This document shows positions 51,746 to 61,537 of a DNA stretch of 64,000 nt, piece after piece (within the stretch, counting starts at the first letter, position 1; every line of letters begins with the position of its first letter). A program made the position numbers and the translations under genes. The stretch comes from Flagellimonas lutaonensis (GTDB lineage Bacteria; Bacteroidota; Bacteroidia; Flavobacteriales; Flavobacteriaceae): positions 2,174,501-2,238,500 of the forward strand of contig NZ_CP011071.1 in the NCBI RefSeq assembly GCF_000963865.1, given 5' to 3'. The notes under the pieces are model-generated. The model had not been told where the DNA came from. It ran no database searches and was given only the letters and a program-made list of their open reading frames with translations.

Positions 51746-51937
51746 TTAGTTTTTGGCCCTTACTTGTCGGTAATAGCTCCAGCCAATTAAAAATATCAAT
51801 GCCAATTGGATCAATCTGTGTATCCAAATATTCAATTCAAAACCAAAAAATCCACCTGTTTTTTGGTCGGTTACGAATCCATAGATCAAATCTGAAATTA
51901 AAATAAGCCCTGCGATTATATAAAGTACTTTTTTCAT
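51746..51937 (-). CDS. Small membrane protein, two helices
   Basis: From the ATG at 51937 the protein has 63 residues with two hydrophobic segments (VLYIIAGLILISDLIYGFV and IHRLIQLALIFLIGWSYY). Not recognised. The longer frame to 51970 adds a poor N-terminus. Confidence 0.55.
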   Translation of the reverse strand: MKKVLYIIAGLILISDLIYGFVTDQKTGGFFGFELNIWIHRLIQLALIFLIGWSYYRQVRAKN

Positions 51938-52002
51938 ATTTCTAGTAGTGTGGTTTGCAACAAACGGCAACCTGTTTACATCAGTTCACGGTTTGGCCAC
52001 TT

Positions 52003-52353
52003 TTATAATGCCAGTATATCAGCATTGACGCAAGCCCAATATAGGCAAACCATGTGCGCGAATTGGTCAAAACCCAGTATCGAATAGAAGATACGTCGTT
52101 TGCCGTGGTATTTTGCGGCCAGCTTGCTTGTGAAAAAATCGGTGATAAAATGTAGTAGCCCGTTGATGACCGCGTAGCCCAAGGCTATTTGCCACGAAAA
52201 GACCAAATTGCAGAACACAAGCAGCACAGCGGTATAGACCAAAATGTGCAGCGATAGCCATTTGAGGCTATGGTGCTTTTTCAGGGCCATGTTGTTGGTC
52301 TGTAGCAGGTAATCGCCGACCCAGTGCGCCAATAACAAGACAATGAAATCCAT
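52003..52353 (-). CDS. DUF3307 membrane protein
   Basis: A 116-residue membrane protein of the DUF3307 family: LLLAHWVGDYLLQTNNMA at the start and VINGLLHFITDFFTSKL in the middle, with His and Asp residues inside helices. Function unknown. Confidence 0.8.
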   Translation of the reverse strand: MDFIVLLLAHWVGDYLLQTNNMALKKHHSLKWLSLHILVYTAVLLVFCNLVFSWQIALGYAVINGLLHFITDFFTSKLAAKYHGKRRIFYSILGFDQFAHMVCLYWACVNADILAL

Positions 52354-52362
52354 GGTGGCAAG

Positions 52363-53310
52363 TTACTTTATTTCAACAAAGTTGGGAGCCTGTTGGTAGC
52401 GATAAGTGGTATCGGTCAATATTTTCATTTCTTTGGTCTCCCAGTTCATCAATCCGATATGAAATTGGGTTTGTTCGTCATCGAATAGTTCTATCACCAA
52501 CCACTTGCCATCGGGGCTCCAATCGTGCCACCCCTCATTTTGTTCATTTTCGGTCAGCTTCCACTGCTTTTCACCATCGAGGCTCACGGCATATAGACTG
52601 TACTTGCCATCTTGAAAGCTTTGGTAACTGATAAAGTTTTCAGAGGGATGTAGTTTCGGAGGGCCCGCATGGTAATGGTGCCACTTTGCCGTGGTGTCAT
52701 TTTTCGGGTAATGGGTCAACTGCCTCAGCGAACTGCCGTCATCGTTCATGATATAGAGCTCGTCAAGGTAACCGTTGTCTTTTTTAAAACGTTTTTTAGA
52801 GCCCCTAAAAACAAGCTGTTTGCCATCGTTAACAAACAAGGGGTCTGAGAAATAGGGCAGGCCGGTAGGTAGTTTTTTCACAACCTCTCCCTTCATGTTG
52901 ATGATATAGAAAACAGAGTCTATTTTCGAGCTGGGCTTTACAATGAGTTCGGTGCCATTTTTTCGGCTGCTCATCCAACTGTCGGCCAATACCACATCAG
53001 AAACTTTCTTGATACTTTTGCCCTTAGGGTCGGTAACGTACAAACGGTAGCATCGGTGGCAAAAATCCTTATCTGAAATGAAATACAGTTGGTCTTTATA
53101 GGAGTAATACGACCATTCTACCCCTGGTAAATTGGTAACGTTCTTCTTGTTAGAACCGTCGAGGTTCATGGTAAAAACCTCATAATTATCGTTTTCAGCA
53201 TCGAACAGCACGTTATAGGCTATGGCGTATTCGGGTTGCTTTGGCCCGCAATTGATAAAAATGAAAAGAACGATGAGTGTAGGTAAGACCTTTAGAATAT
53301 TTATTTTCAT
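52363..53310 (-). CDS. PD40 / TolB-type beta-propeller lipoprotein
   Basis: From the ATG at 53310 the protein has 315 residues with a lipoprotein signal (VLPTLIVLFIFINC). The mature part contains WD40-like PD40 repeats (YEVFTMNLDGSNKKNVTNLP, LYIMNDDGSSLRQLTHYP, GWHDWSPDGKWLVIE), giving a probable six-bladed propeller. Ligand or partner unknown. Confidence 0.78.
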   Translation of the reverse strand: MKINILKVLPTLIVLFIFINCGPKQPEYAIAYNVLFDAENDNYEVFTMNLDGSNKKNVTNLPGVEWSYYSYKDQLYFISDKDFCHRCYRLYVTDPKGKSIKKVSDVVLADSWMSSRKNGTELIVKPSSKIDSVFYIINMKGEVVKKLPTGLPYFSDPLFVNDGKQLVFRGSKKRFKKDNGYLDELYIMNDDGSSLRQLTHYPKNDTTAKWHHYHAGPPKLHPSENFISYQSFQDGKYSLYAVSLDGEKQWKLTENEQNEGWHDWSPDGKWLVIELFDDEQTQFHIGLMNWETKEMKILTDTTYRYQQAPNFVEIK

Positions 53311-53414
53311 CAGCAGTTGATTGTTCGAGATGCCTAAATGTATGATAAATCGAGGCAAAAATGAAAAACTGGTTTTTGGCCTCGTTTCAAGATATACGGG
53401 TGTATTTTTGGGGA

Positions 53415-53795
53415 ATGAAAAAGAAAATCGCCCAAAGGCTCATTTTTGTCTATGATGCCGATTCTGGTACCCGTAACGTAGTGTTGGACAGTGTGCACAA
53501 AATAGTTAGTCCCTCAACGTATGGGTGCAACCTTTGTAACATTACGCATGGCCTGTTCAGGGAAAACCGGAAATGGAAGCATTTTCGCCAAGAAAGTGCG
53601 TATCAAATGACATTTTTTCATAAAGATGAGTTTTTGAAGCAGTACGCCAGCAAGTTTGGCCACAAATTTCATTTTCCGGTCGTGCTTATTGAAGCAGGAA
53701 CGGAACTGGAAATACTTATTCCTGCCCAAGAGCTGAACAGCTTGAAATCGCCAGTGGAACTCATTGGGCTAATCGAGGGGCGTACCACCCCTTAA
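53415..53795 (+). CDS. Conserved hypothetical protein with CxxC
   Basis: From the ATG at 53415 the protein has 126 residues beginning MKKKIAQRLIFVYDADSGTR. SPSTYGCNLCNITHGLF contains a CxxC that could be redox-active or bind metal. I know no function. A TATTTTTG element ends 4 nt before the ATG, so the mRNA could be leaderless. Confidence 0.65.
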   Translation: MKKKIAQRLIFVYDADSGTRNVVLDSVHKIVSPSTYGCNLCNITHGLFRENRKWKHFRQESAYQMTFFHKDEFLKQYASKFGHKFHFPVVLIEAGTELEILIPAQELNSLKSPVELIGLIEGRTTP

Positions 53796-53842
53796 AGGCG
53801 AGAAGTGTACAAAAATGGTAGCCTAAAAAGGGTTTCATTGTC

Positions 53843-54565
53843 TCAAACAATACCCCGTTGCATGGGTATTTCCATTAACAGTACACGGCCAACACTCAGT
53901 GATTTGAATTGGATTTGGTCAATATCCCATATGCCAAAACCATCCCGACTATTGAGCTCTTGGCCATTGACCGATACTTGGCCATCCAAAACAAAAATAT
54001 AGACCCCATTCCCTTTTTTCTTCAGCGTGTAGGTATCGGATGTGTCTTTGTCGAAGTCTCCGATGTGAAACCACGCATCTTGGTGGATCCAAACACCTTC
54101 ATCATCTTTATTGGGCGAAAGTATCTGATAGAAGGTGTTGTTGCGTTGCATATCCCGAATGGAAATTTGATCATATTGGGGCGTTACATCTTTTCTGTTG
54201 GGAATGACCCAAATCTGCAAAAACTTGACTGAACGGTCTTTGCTCTTATTGAACTCACTGTGGTATATCCCGGTTCCGGCACTCATTACCTGAATATCCC
54301 CCTCATTGATAATGGTGGTATTGCCCATGCCGTCTTTGTGCTCCAAATCACCCTCAAGCGGAATGGAAATGATTTCCATATTGCTGTGGGGATGGGTTCT
54401 AAAGCCCCTACCGGGAGCCACTTCATCATCGTTCAAAACGCGTAAGACCCCAAAATGCATTCGTTCGGGGTCATGATAATTTGCAAAACTAAAGGTATGG
54501 TAACTTTTTAGCCAACCATGGTCGGCATAACCGCGTGTGTCAGAGGTATGCAATACAGTTTTCAT
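53843..54565 (-). CDS. Pirin family protein (YhaK/YhhW-like)
   Basis: A 240-residue bicupin. The metal-binding histidines appear in RGFRTHPHSNMEIISIPLEG in part (HPHSNME) and in SAGTGIYHSEFN. Homologues include quercetin 2,3-dioxygenase-like YhhW; the physiological substrate is not known. Confidence 0.87.
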   Translation of the reverse strand: MKTVLHTSDTRGYADHGWLKSYHTFSFANYHDPERMHFGVLRVLNDDEVAPGRGFRTHPHSNMEIISIPLEGDLEHKDGMGNTTIINEGDIQVMSAGTGIYHSEFNKSKDRSVKFLQIWVIPNRKDVTPQYDQISIRDMQRNNTFYQILSPNKDDEGVWIHQDAWFHIGDFDKDTSDTYTLKKKGNGVYIFVLDGQVSVNGQELNSRDGFGIWDIDQIQFKSLSVGRVLLMEIPMQRGIV

Positions 54566-54597
54566 AGCGCAATAGTCGAAAAGAGGGATTCAAACTT

Positions 54598-55218
54598 TCA
54601 GTTTTGAAATTGGGTGGTCGAGATGTTTTTGTTGATCTCATCGATATATTCCAAAAGCTCGTCGCGCCCTGTTCGATCGGTGGCAGAGGTAACGAAATGC
54701 GGCGGGGCCTCTTCCCAAGCGGTATCCAGCAAATGTTGGAGATAGGCCTGCGTATTGCGTTCAATGGCAGCTGGTTTTAACTTGTCGGCCTTGGTAAATA
54801 CAATGCCAAACGGAATTCCGTTCGAACCAAGCCACTCCATGAACTCCAAATCGATCTTTTGGGGTTCGTGGCGAATATCTACCAAAACAAAGGCGCTTAC
54901 CAATTGTTGACGTTTCAAAAAATACTCCGTAATGTATTTCTGAAAGGTTTTTTTGTCTTTTTTGGAAACCCTGGCATAGCCATATCCGGGCAAATCGACC
55001 AAAAACCAATTGTCGTTTACTTTAAAATGGTTGATGAGCTGGGTTTTTCCGGGGCGTCCAGAGGTCTTTGCCAGCCCCTTTCGGTTCATGAGCATATTGA
55101 TCAATGATGATTTGCCCACGTTTGACCTGCCTATAAAGGCGTATTCGGGCAATGGCTCTTTCGGGCATTGGGCCACGTTCGAATTGCTCATCACGAATTT
55201 TGCAGAGGTGATTTTCAT
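54598..55218 (-). CDS. engB: Ribosome biogenesis GTPase EngB/YsxC
   Basis: A 206-residue GTPase: G1 GRSNVGKSSLINML, G2 around GRPGKTQLINHF, G3 DLPGYGYARVSK, G4 TKADKL and G5-like TSATDRTG. It assists 50S assembly. It is placed between pirin and an alpha/beta hydrolase on the same strand. Confidence 0.95.
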   Translation of the reverse strand: MKITSAKFVMSNSNVAQCPKEPLPEYAFIGRSNVGKSSLINMLMNRKGLAKTSGRPGKTQLINHFKVNDNWFLVDLPGYGYARVSKKDKKTFQKYITEYFLKRQQLVSAFVLVDIRHEPQKIDLEFMEWLGSNGIPFGIVFTKADKLKPAAIERNTQAYLQHLLDTAWEEAPPHFVTSATDRTGRDELLEYIDEINKNISTTQFQN

Positions 55219-55307
55219 GGGTTTGGATGTTGGAATTTGGAGAAGAGAAGTTAGACTCGCCTATAAACCTATTCTCAAATCTAACATCTAATATCTTAAA
55301 TCTAAAA

Positions 55308-56075
55308 TCAGAATCCCCTTTTGTTCAGCCAAGCTTCCAGAACCTTGTTGAACTCTTCAGGATGTTCCATCATAGGGGCATGGCCACATTTTTTGATCCA
55401 ATACAGATCCGAATCGGGCAGTAATTCATGAAATTCCCTGGCCACGTTAGGGGGTGTTACCGTATCGTTCTCACCCCAAATAATACAGGTGGGCGTGTTC
55501 ATTTTTGGCAGGTCTTTTGCCATGTTGTGGCGTATGGCACTTTTGGCAATGGCAAGTGTTTTTACCAGCTTCATTCTGTCGTTAACTGTGGCATACACCT
55601 CGTCCACAATTTCTTTGGTGGCCATTTTTGGGTCGTAAAAGACATCTTGGGCCTTTTTCTTTATGAACTCATAATCGCCCCGTTTTGGGTATCCGTCGCC
55701 CATTGCGCTCTCATAAAGGCCAGAGCTACCGGTAATGACCAGGGCCTTGACCATTTCGGGAAACATTTTGGTATGCAGAAGACCGATGTGCCCACCCAAT
55801 GAATTGCCCAGCAAAATCACATCTTTGAGACCCTTGAATTCGATGAACTCTTCAAGAAACTTGGCAAAGTTCTTTACATTGGTCTTCAACACGGGCATAT
55901 CGTATATGGGGAGCTCGGGCACCAACACCTTGTAGCCCTTGGCCGGAAAATAATCGGTAACACCATGGAAGTTGCTCAGCCCGCCCATTAGACCGTGTAA
56001 AATGATCAACGGGGTGCCTTCGCCTTTCTCTATATACCGAAACTTACCTTCCTTAATGATTTTTTCTTCCATCAA
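55308..56075 (-). CDS. Alpha/beta fold hydrolase
   Basis: A 255-residue hydrolase. The nucleophile lies in LLGNSLGGHIGLL, the acid is probably in WGENDTVTPPN and the histidine in KCGHAPMMEHPEEFN; the oxyanion segment is ILHGLMGGLSNF. Substrate unknown; small esters or C-C bonds are typical for the family. Confidence 0.85.
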   Translation of the reverse strand: MMEEKIIKEGKFRYIEKGEGTPLIILHGLMGGLSNFHGVTDYFPAKGYKVLVPELPIYDMPVLKTNVKNFAKFLEEFIEFKGLKDVILLGNSLGGHIGLLHTKMFPEMVKALVITGSSGLYESAMGDGYPKRGDYEFIKKKAQDVFYDPKMATKEIVDEVYATVNDRMKLVKTLAIAKSAIRHNMAKDLPKMNTPTCIIWGENDTVTPPNVAREFHELLPDSDLYWIKKCGHAPMMEHPEEFNKVLEAWLNKRGF

Positions 56076-56224
56076 TGTTTTATCGGTCTAGAGCGGCAAA
56101 TATAGGTAATTCATAGCATACAAAAACAGATGGGTTTTTGCTGTTTGGCCGGTTGCCCATAGCGTAAAACGAAAGGTTTTTACGGCCTTAAAAAAGACCG
56201 AACCATCTGAAACACAATATATAG

Positions 56225-56280
56225 TGGGATTTTGACGTTATTTTTTTTGTTTTTTGATAAATAAGTGGGGTAAAGTGGGA
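56225..56280 (+). promoter_or_regulatory. MraZ boxes of the dcw promoter
   Basis: TGGGG (56266-56270) and TGGGA (56276-56280) are direct repeats with a 10-bp period, the known MraZ-binding pattern; a further TGGGA is at 56225-56229. They lie where the -33 element should be, just upstream of TATATTTG (56300-56307), fitting autorepression. Confidence 0.75.
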
Positions 56281-56299
56281 AAAAATGTTTTAGAATCTA

Positions 56300-56307
56300 T
56301 ATATTTG
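56300..56307 (+). promoter_or_regulatory. -7 element of the dcw cluster promoter
   Basis: A perfect TATATTTG, 28 nt before the mraZ ATG. Confidence 0.65.
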
Positions 56308-56334
56308 ATTCCATAATCTGACCGAACTGTTTTT

Positions 56335-56817
56335 ATGATAAACATCATAGGCACATTCAATTGTAAGGCCGATGCCAAGGGCAGGGTGACGATTCCGTCA
56401 AGCCTGATGTCCCAGTTGTCGCCTCTTTTGAATGATGGTTTTGTTATAAAGCATGGTCGTTTTTCTCGTTGCTTAGAGTTGTACCCGAAGGCAGAGTACA
56501 ACCGTATGATGATGCAATTGAAAGAGAAAGACCAGTTCGACCCCGACAATGTGCGTACCCTTCGAAAGTTTGTCGAAGGGGCCCAGCTTGTAAATATTGA
56601 TGACAGCAATCGATTGCTGATACCGAAGGCATTGGCCGAGCATGCCCTGATCAAAAAGGAAGTGGTGATCACGGCCACTATCGATATCATCGAAATTTGG
56701 GATAAAGAAAGCTATGAAAAGGCCAATGATATTGATAGGGACGAGTTCAGTGTAATGCTCAAAACGGCTTTTGGTAAAAATGACAAACCCGTATCACAGT
56801 CCGGTACTGCTCAATGA
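56335..56817 (+). CDS. mraZ: Transcriptional repressor MraZ
   Basis: A 160-residue protein with two SpoVT/AbrB-like MraZ repeats: TFNCKADAKGRVTIPSSLM and LVNIDDSNRLLIPKALAEH. It binds the direct TGGG repeats in its own promoter and sets expression of the division and wall cluster. The gene overlaps rsmH by 38 nt. Confidence 0.95.
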   Translation: MINIIGTFNCKADAKGRVTIPSSLMSQLSPLLNDGFVIKHGRFSRCLELYPKAEYNRMMMQLKEKDQFDPDNVRTLRKFVEGAQLVNIDDSNRLLIPKALAEHALIKKEVVITATIDIIEIWDKESYEKANDIDRDEFSVMLKTAFGKNDKPVSQSGTAQ

Positions 56818-57706
56818 GGCGGTTGATGGGTTGAACATAAAGGAGAATGGGGTGTATGTTGACGTCACCTTTGGTGGTGGGGGTCATTCTGAAGAAATAT
56901 TGAGACGGATCGGTAAAGACGGCAAGTTGATTGCCTTTGACCAAGACAAAGAGGCCTTGGCAAATGCGATCGACGACCCACGGTTCAGGTTGGTAAATGA
57001 GAATTTTAGGTTTCTCAAGCGTTTTTTGAAGTTCTATGGCATTCTGAAAGTTGATGGAATCTTGGCAGATTTTGGTGTGTCGTCGCATCAATTCGATACG
57101 GCCCAACGAGGATTTTCAACCCGTTTCGATGCCGGTTTGGATATGCGTATGAACCAGCGTTCAGATGTATCGGCCTACGAGGTGGTCAATGAATATGGCG
57201 AAGAAGAACTGGCCAAGGTACTGGCAAGTTACGGTGAGCTTCGTAATGCCCGGGCCATGGCAAAGACAATCGTTGTGGCGCGAAAACAGGCACCAATTAA
57301 GACAACACTCCAATTAAAAGAGGTGTTGGGTCGGTTTCTGCCTAAAATGCGGGAACATAAATTACTGGCACAAGTCTACCAGGCCATACGCATTGAGGTC
57401 AACCAAGAGATGGAGGCACTGAAAGATTTTTTGCTGCAGACCCCCGATTTGATGGAAGAAGGGGGGCGGTTGAGTTTGATAAGTTACCACTCTTTGGAAG
57501 ACCGCCTGGTAAAACGATTTATACGCTCAGGCAAATTTGAGGGCGAACCAGAAAAAGATTTCTATGGCAATGTCATGGTTCCCTTTAAAAAGGTTGGAAA
57601 ATTGATTGTGCCATCAGCTGAGGAAATTGCTATGAACAATAGAGCGCGGAGCGCAAAGCTTCGCATTGCTGAAAGAGTAGGCCCCGTTTCGGGCAGAGCA
57701 AATTGA
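56780..57706 (+). CDS. rsmH: 16S rRNA m4C1402 methyltransferase
   Basis: From the ATG at 56780 the protein has 308 residues: MTNPYHSPVLLNEAVDGL, VDVTFGGGGHSEEIL (SAM site), LADFGVSSHQFD, RGFSTRFDAGLDMRM and LISYHSLEDRLVKRF. A TTG at 56771 would add three residues. Confidence 0.95.
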   Translation: MTNPYHSPVLLNEAVDGLNIKENGVYVDVTFGGGGHSEEILRRIGKDGKLIAFDQDKEALANAIDDPRFRLVNENFRFLKRFLKFYGILKVDGILADFGVSSHQFDTAQRGFSTRFDAGLDMRMNQRSDVSAYEVVNEYGEEELAKVLASYGELRNARAMAKTIVVARKQAPIKTTLQLKEVLGRFLPKMREHKLLAQVYQAIRIEVNQEMEALKDFLLQTPDLMEEGGRLSLISYHSLEDRLVKRFIRSGKFEGEPEKDFYGNVMVPFKKVGKLIVPSAEEIAMNNRARSAKLRIAERVGPVSGRAN

Positions 57707-57744
57707 TATGGTTGAAGCTTTTTAAAAAGTAGAAACACTTGAAA

Positions 57745-58062
57745 ATGAAAAAAGGATTGTTGGACATACTTCGCGGAAAGTTTTTGGTGAGCGGCGACGC
57801 TCCCAAGAACTGGCTGTTTTTGCTCTTTGCATCCTTTCTGGCCACCGTTATGATATCAAGTAGTCATAGGGCCGATAAAAAAGTGCATGAGATTGCCGCC
57901 CTCAACGAAGAGGTTCGAAAACTCAGAAGTGAGTTTTTAGATGTTCGGCGTTCTGTGCAGCAGTTGAGGCTAGAGTCTTCCCTAAAGGTCAGGGTGGCCG
58001 ACAGAGGTTTGGTGCCCGCAAAAAATCCTCCAAAAAGAATCAAGGTAAAATCAACTAGATAA
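57745..58062 (+). CDS. ftsL: FtsL-like cell division protein
   Basis: From the ATG at 57745 the protein has 105 residues: a short cytoplasmic part, one membrane helix (NWLFLLFASFLATVMISS) and a coiled coil (VHEIAALNEEVRKLRSEFLD) outside. The sequence is poorly conserved; size, topology and position between rsmH and the PBP gene identify it. Its stop overlaps the next start by 1 nt. Confidence 0.85.
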   Translation: MKKGLLDILRGKFLVSGDAPKNWLFLLFASFLATVMISSSHRADKKVHEIAALNEEVRKLRSEFLDVRRSVQQLRLESSLKVRVADRGLVPAKNPPKRIKVKSTR

Positions 58063-60071
58063 TGGCAGTCACCGAAAGAAACATAATGAATAGGCTTTAC
58101 TTGGTGGCGGCCTGTCTCTTCCTCTTTTCCGCTGCTATTCTGTACCGTCTCATAGATATACAGATGGTGAAAGGGCCTGACTACAAAGATTTGGCGTTGG
58201 GCAAGACTGAAAAAATGTTCACCATTGAGCCGAATCGGGGCAATCTCTATGCAGAAGACGGCAGTTTGCTTGCCGCATCGGTTCCTAAATATGAGATTCG
58301 GTTCGATGCCAACACTGTGTCTGAAGAAAATTTCCAAAAGTATATGCCGGCCCTCGCCGACTCACTGGCAAAACTATTTGACAAGCCCTCAGCGTATTAC
58401 CGCCAATTGTTCAGAAAGGCCAGGGCCAATGGCAATGGCTATAAGTTGGTGGCGCGAAATGTGGGTTATTTGGACTTTGTCCGCATCAAGAATTTTCCGC
58501 TGTTCAGATTAGGGCCCAATAAAGGTGGGTTCATAGAACGCTATAAAGTGGTACGCGAATATCCATTGGGCAAGATGGCCGCACGCAGCATCGGATACGA
58601 ACGGGTCGACGAAAACGGGTATTACACGAGGGTTGGTCTGGACGGAGCCTTCGGAGAGCCCTATTTAAGGGGAAGGGAAGGCAAACGGTTAAAGCAGAAA
58701 ATCGCCAAGAACCGTTGGAAGCCTATTGGCCTTGATAATATTGTAGAGCCCCAAGATGGGCAAGATGTGGTGACCACCATCAACACCAACATACAAGATA
58801 TTGCACACCATGCCCTGTTGGCGCAGCTTGAAAAATATAATGCCGACCACGGCTCTGTGGTGGTCATGGAAACAAAGACAGGTGAAATAAGGGCCATTTC
58901 AAACCTAGGTCGAACCAAAGAGGGTAAATACTACGAAAAATTGAACTACGCCATTGGCGAATCGCATGAACCGGGATCGACCTTTAAATTGATGTCATTG
59001 GTGGCTGCTTTGGAAGATAAGGTAATAGACACCAATGCCGTTATCGATACCGAAAAGGGCCGGTACCGTGTTTATGATAGAACCGTAAAGGATTCAAAGC
59101 ACGGTGGGTATGGCAAAATTTCGTTGGCAGAGGCCTTTGCTGTTTCTTCGAACACTGCCTTTGCAAAGATGATCCACGAGAACTACAAAGAACAACCCGA
59201 ACGTTTTGTGAACCGCCTAATGAACATGGGGCTGCATGTAGATTTGGGGCTTCCGATCATTGGCGAAGGGCAACCGGTTATCCGATATCCGGGCGATAAG
59301 GGCTGGTCGGGTATCTCTTTGGCATGGATGTCGCACGGCTACGAGGTGTCAATGACGCCCATGCAGACCTTGGCCTTCTATAACGCCATTGCCAATGACG
59401 GTGAGTTTGTAAGGCCACGGTTGATTAAAGAAGTACGGCAGGGCAATAAGGTGGTCAAGCGTTTTGGCAAAGATGTGGTGAATCCCTCCATTTGCTCGAA
59501 GGAAACGGTCGAAAAGGCCCAGCAGTTGTTGAAAGATGTGGTTGAAAAGGAATATGGTACAGGCCATGGCCTGTACTCAAAAGAGTTCTCAATGGCGGGC
59601 AAGACAGGCACCTGCCAAAAAAACTATGTGGCCAAAGACCCCGATAAATTGGCATATATCTCCTCGTTTGTAGGATACTTTCCTGCAGATAACCCAAAAT
59701 ACTCGTGCATTGTAGTAATACACGAGCCCGACAAGAGTGTGGGTTACTATGGTGCCGATGTCTCAGGACCTGTTTTCAAGTCGCTGGCCCAAAAAATCTA
59801 CGCAAGTTCGCCATTGGTCGATGAGGTAGAGGATGAGACACCCAAGGTTCCGCAACTAGAAGAGCAGTACAAAAGCTATTATGCGCATGTGCAAAAAGAG
59901 TATAAAAAGATTCCCAATGTAAAGGGCATGAGTGGCATGGATGCCATTTCAATTCTTGAAAACCTTGGGCTAGAGGTAGAGGTAAGGGGCAACGGCAGGG
60001 TTAAACGACAGTCGGTTTCACAGGGAACCGATATCGACAAAGTTGAAAAAATTGTTTTGGAGCTTTCATGA
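58062..60071 (+). CDS. ftsI: Penicillin-binding protein, FtsI type with C-terminal PASTA domain
   Basis: A 669-residue class B PBP: membrane anchor near residues 10-28, pedestal domain, transpeptidase with SxxK in EPGSTFKLMS, SxN in FAVSSNTAF and KTGT in MAGKTGTCQK. One PASTA domain ends the protein (IPNVKGMSGMDAISILENLG). It crosslinks septal peptidoglycan. It overlaps murE by ATGA. Confidence 0.94.
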   Translation: MAVTERNIMNRLYLVAACLFLFSAAILYRLIDIQMVKGPDYKDLALGKTEKMFTIEPNRGNLYAEDGSLLAASVPKYEIRFDANTVSEENFQKYMPALADSLAKLFDKPSAYYRQLFRKARANGNGYKLVARNVGYLDFVRIKNFPLFRLGPNKGGFIERYKVVREYPLGKMAARSIGYERVDENGYYTRVGLDGAFGEPYLRGREGKRLKQKIAKNRWKPIGLDNIVEPQDGQDVVTTINTNIQDIAHHALLAQLEKYNADHGSVVVMETKTGEIRAISNLGRTKEGKYYEKLNYAIGESHEPGSTFKLMSLVAALEDKVIDTNAVIDTEKGRYRVYDRTVKDSKHGGYGKISLAEAFAVSSNTAFAKMIHENYKEQPERFVNRLMNMGLHVDLGLPIIGEGQPVIRYPGDKGWSGISLAWMSHGYEVSMTPMQTLAFYNAIANDGEFVRPRLIKEVRQGNKVVKRFGKDVVNPSICSKETVEKAQQLLKDVVEKEYGTGHGLYSKEFSMAGKTGTCQKNYVAKDPDKLAYISSFVGYFPADNPKYSCIVVIHEPDKSVGYYGADVSGPVFKSLAQKIYASSPLVDEVEDETPKVPQLEEQYKSYYAHVQKEYKKIPNVKGMSGMDAISILENLGLEVEVRGNGRVKRQSVSQGTDIDKVEKIVLELS

Positions 60072-61531
60072 AGTTGTTGAAAGACATATTATATAAAGCT
60101 GGAATCACTGCTGTCAGTGGTGATACCAATGTTTTGGTCAACCATGTCCATTTTGATTCAAGAAAGGTGGGTATGGACGACGTATTTGTCGCCATCAAAG
60201 GATTGACAACCGATGGGCACCAATATATTGACAAGGCTGTAGAGCAGGGAGCTAAGGCAATTGTCTGCGAAGAGCTTCCGAAAGTATTGGTCAATGGTAT
60301 TACGTATGTCGAGGTAAAGAACAGCCAATCGGCCTTGGCCATGATGGCATCGAACTTTTACGGAAATCCTTCCAAAAACCTAAAACTTGTAGGGGTAACC
60401 GGTACTAATGGTAAGACCACGGTTACGACCTTATTGTATAACCTGTTCAAGAATGCGGGCTATAAAGTGGGCCTTATTTCGACCATAAAAATCATGGTTG
60501 ACGACAAAGAATACCCCACCAGCCACACCACGCCAGACTCATTGACCATCAATGAATACTTGAATAAGATGAACGAAGAAGGTGTCGAGTTTTGCTTTAT
60601 GGAGGTAAGCTCGCACGGTATCCACCAAAAAAGGGCCGAGGGCCTACATTTTGAAGGGGCCATTTTTACCAACCTTTCGCACGACCACCTTGACTATCAC
60701 AAATCATTTGCCGAGTACCGTGACACCAAGAAAAAACTCTTTGACGGACTGTCAAAAAGTGCTTTTGCCCTGGTCAATATAGATGACAAGAATGGGCTGG
60801 TCATGTTGCAGAATACCCAGGCCAAAAAATATACCTACGCCCTGAAGTCGTACGCAGATTACCGCGGACAGATATTGGAGCACCAATTCAATGGCCAATT
60901 GTTGAAAATAGAGGAAAATGAGCTCTGGTCTAAATTGATAGGAGATTTCAATGCTTACAATTTATTGGCCATTTACGCCACTGCTGATTTGTTGGGGTTG
61001 GAAAAAATGGAAATTCTACGGCTTATTAGTGAGCTTGAGAACGTTGATGGTAGATTTCAATACTATATCTCAAAGAAGAAAATAACGGCTATTGTTGATT
61101 ATGCCCATACACCGGATGCACTTAAAAATGTGTTGACAACCATCAACACGTTGAGGACTGGAAATGAAAACGTCATCACCGTAGTGGGGTGTGGTGGTGA
61201 TCGTGACAAGTCTAAGCGTCCGGTTATGGGTCATATCGCATCAGAGATGAGCAACCACGCCATCTTTACCTCTGACAACCCCAGAACAGAATCCCCCAGC
61301 CGCATCATAGAAGAGATGGAAGCAGGTGTAGAGCCCCAGAATGCCGCCAAGGTACTCATCATTGAAAATAGAAAACAGGCCATTAAAACGGCTTGTAAGT
61401 TGGCCGTGCCAAAAGACATCATTTTGGTGGCGGGCAAAGGTCATGAGACCTATCAAGAGACCAATGGGGTACGAAAAGAATTTGATGATTTCAAGGAAGT
61501 AAAAAAGGCCTTAGCCGAACTCGATAAATAG
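60068..61531 (+). CDS. murE: UDP-MurNAc-tripeptide synthetase, meso-DAP adding
   Basis: A 487-residue Mur ligase: HFDSRKVGMDDVFVAIKG, the ATP loop GVTGTNGKTTVTTLLYN, SSHGIHQKRAEG and the DAP-specificity motif DNPRTESP. It adds meso-diaminopimelate to UDP-MurNAc-L-Ala-D-Glu, indicating a DAP-type wall. Confidence 0.95.
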   Translation: MKLLKDILYKAGITAVSGDTNVLVNHVHFDSRKVGMDDVFVAIKGLTTDGHQYIDKAVEQGAKAIVCEELPKVLVNGITYVEVKNSQSALAMMASNFYGNPSKNLKLVGVTGTNGKTTVTTLLYNLFKNAGYKVGLISTIKIMVDDKEYPTSHTTPDSLTINEYLNKMNEEGVEFCFMEVSSHGIHQKRAEGLHFEGAIFTNLSHDHLDYHKSFAEYRDTKKKLFDGLSKSAFALVNIDDKNGLVMLQNTQAKKYTYALKSYADYRGQILEHQFNGQLLKIEENELWSKLIGDFNAYNLLAIYATADLLGLEKMEILRLISELENVDGRFQYYISKKKITAIVDYAHTPDALKNVLTTINTLRTGNENVITVVGCGGDRDKSKRPVMGHIASEMSNHAIFTSDNPRTESPSRIIEEMEAGVEPQNAAKVLIIENRKQAIKTACKLAVPKDIILVAGKGHETYQETNGVRKEFDDFKEVKKALAELDK

Positions 61532-61537
61532 CGAAGA

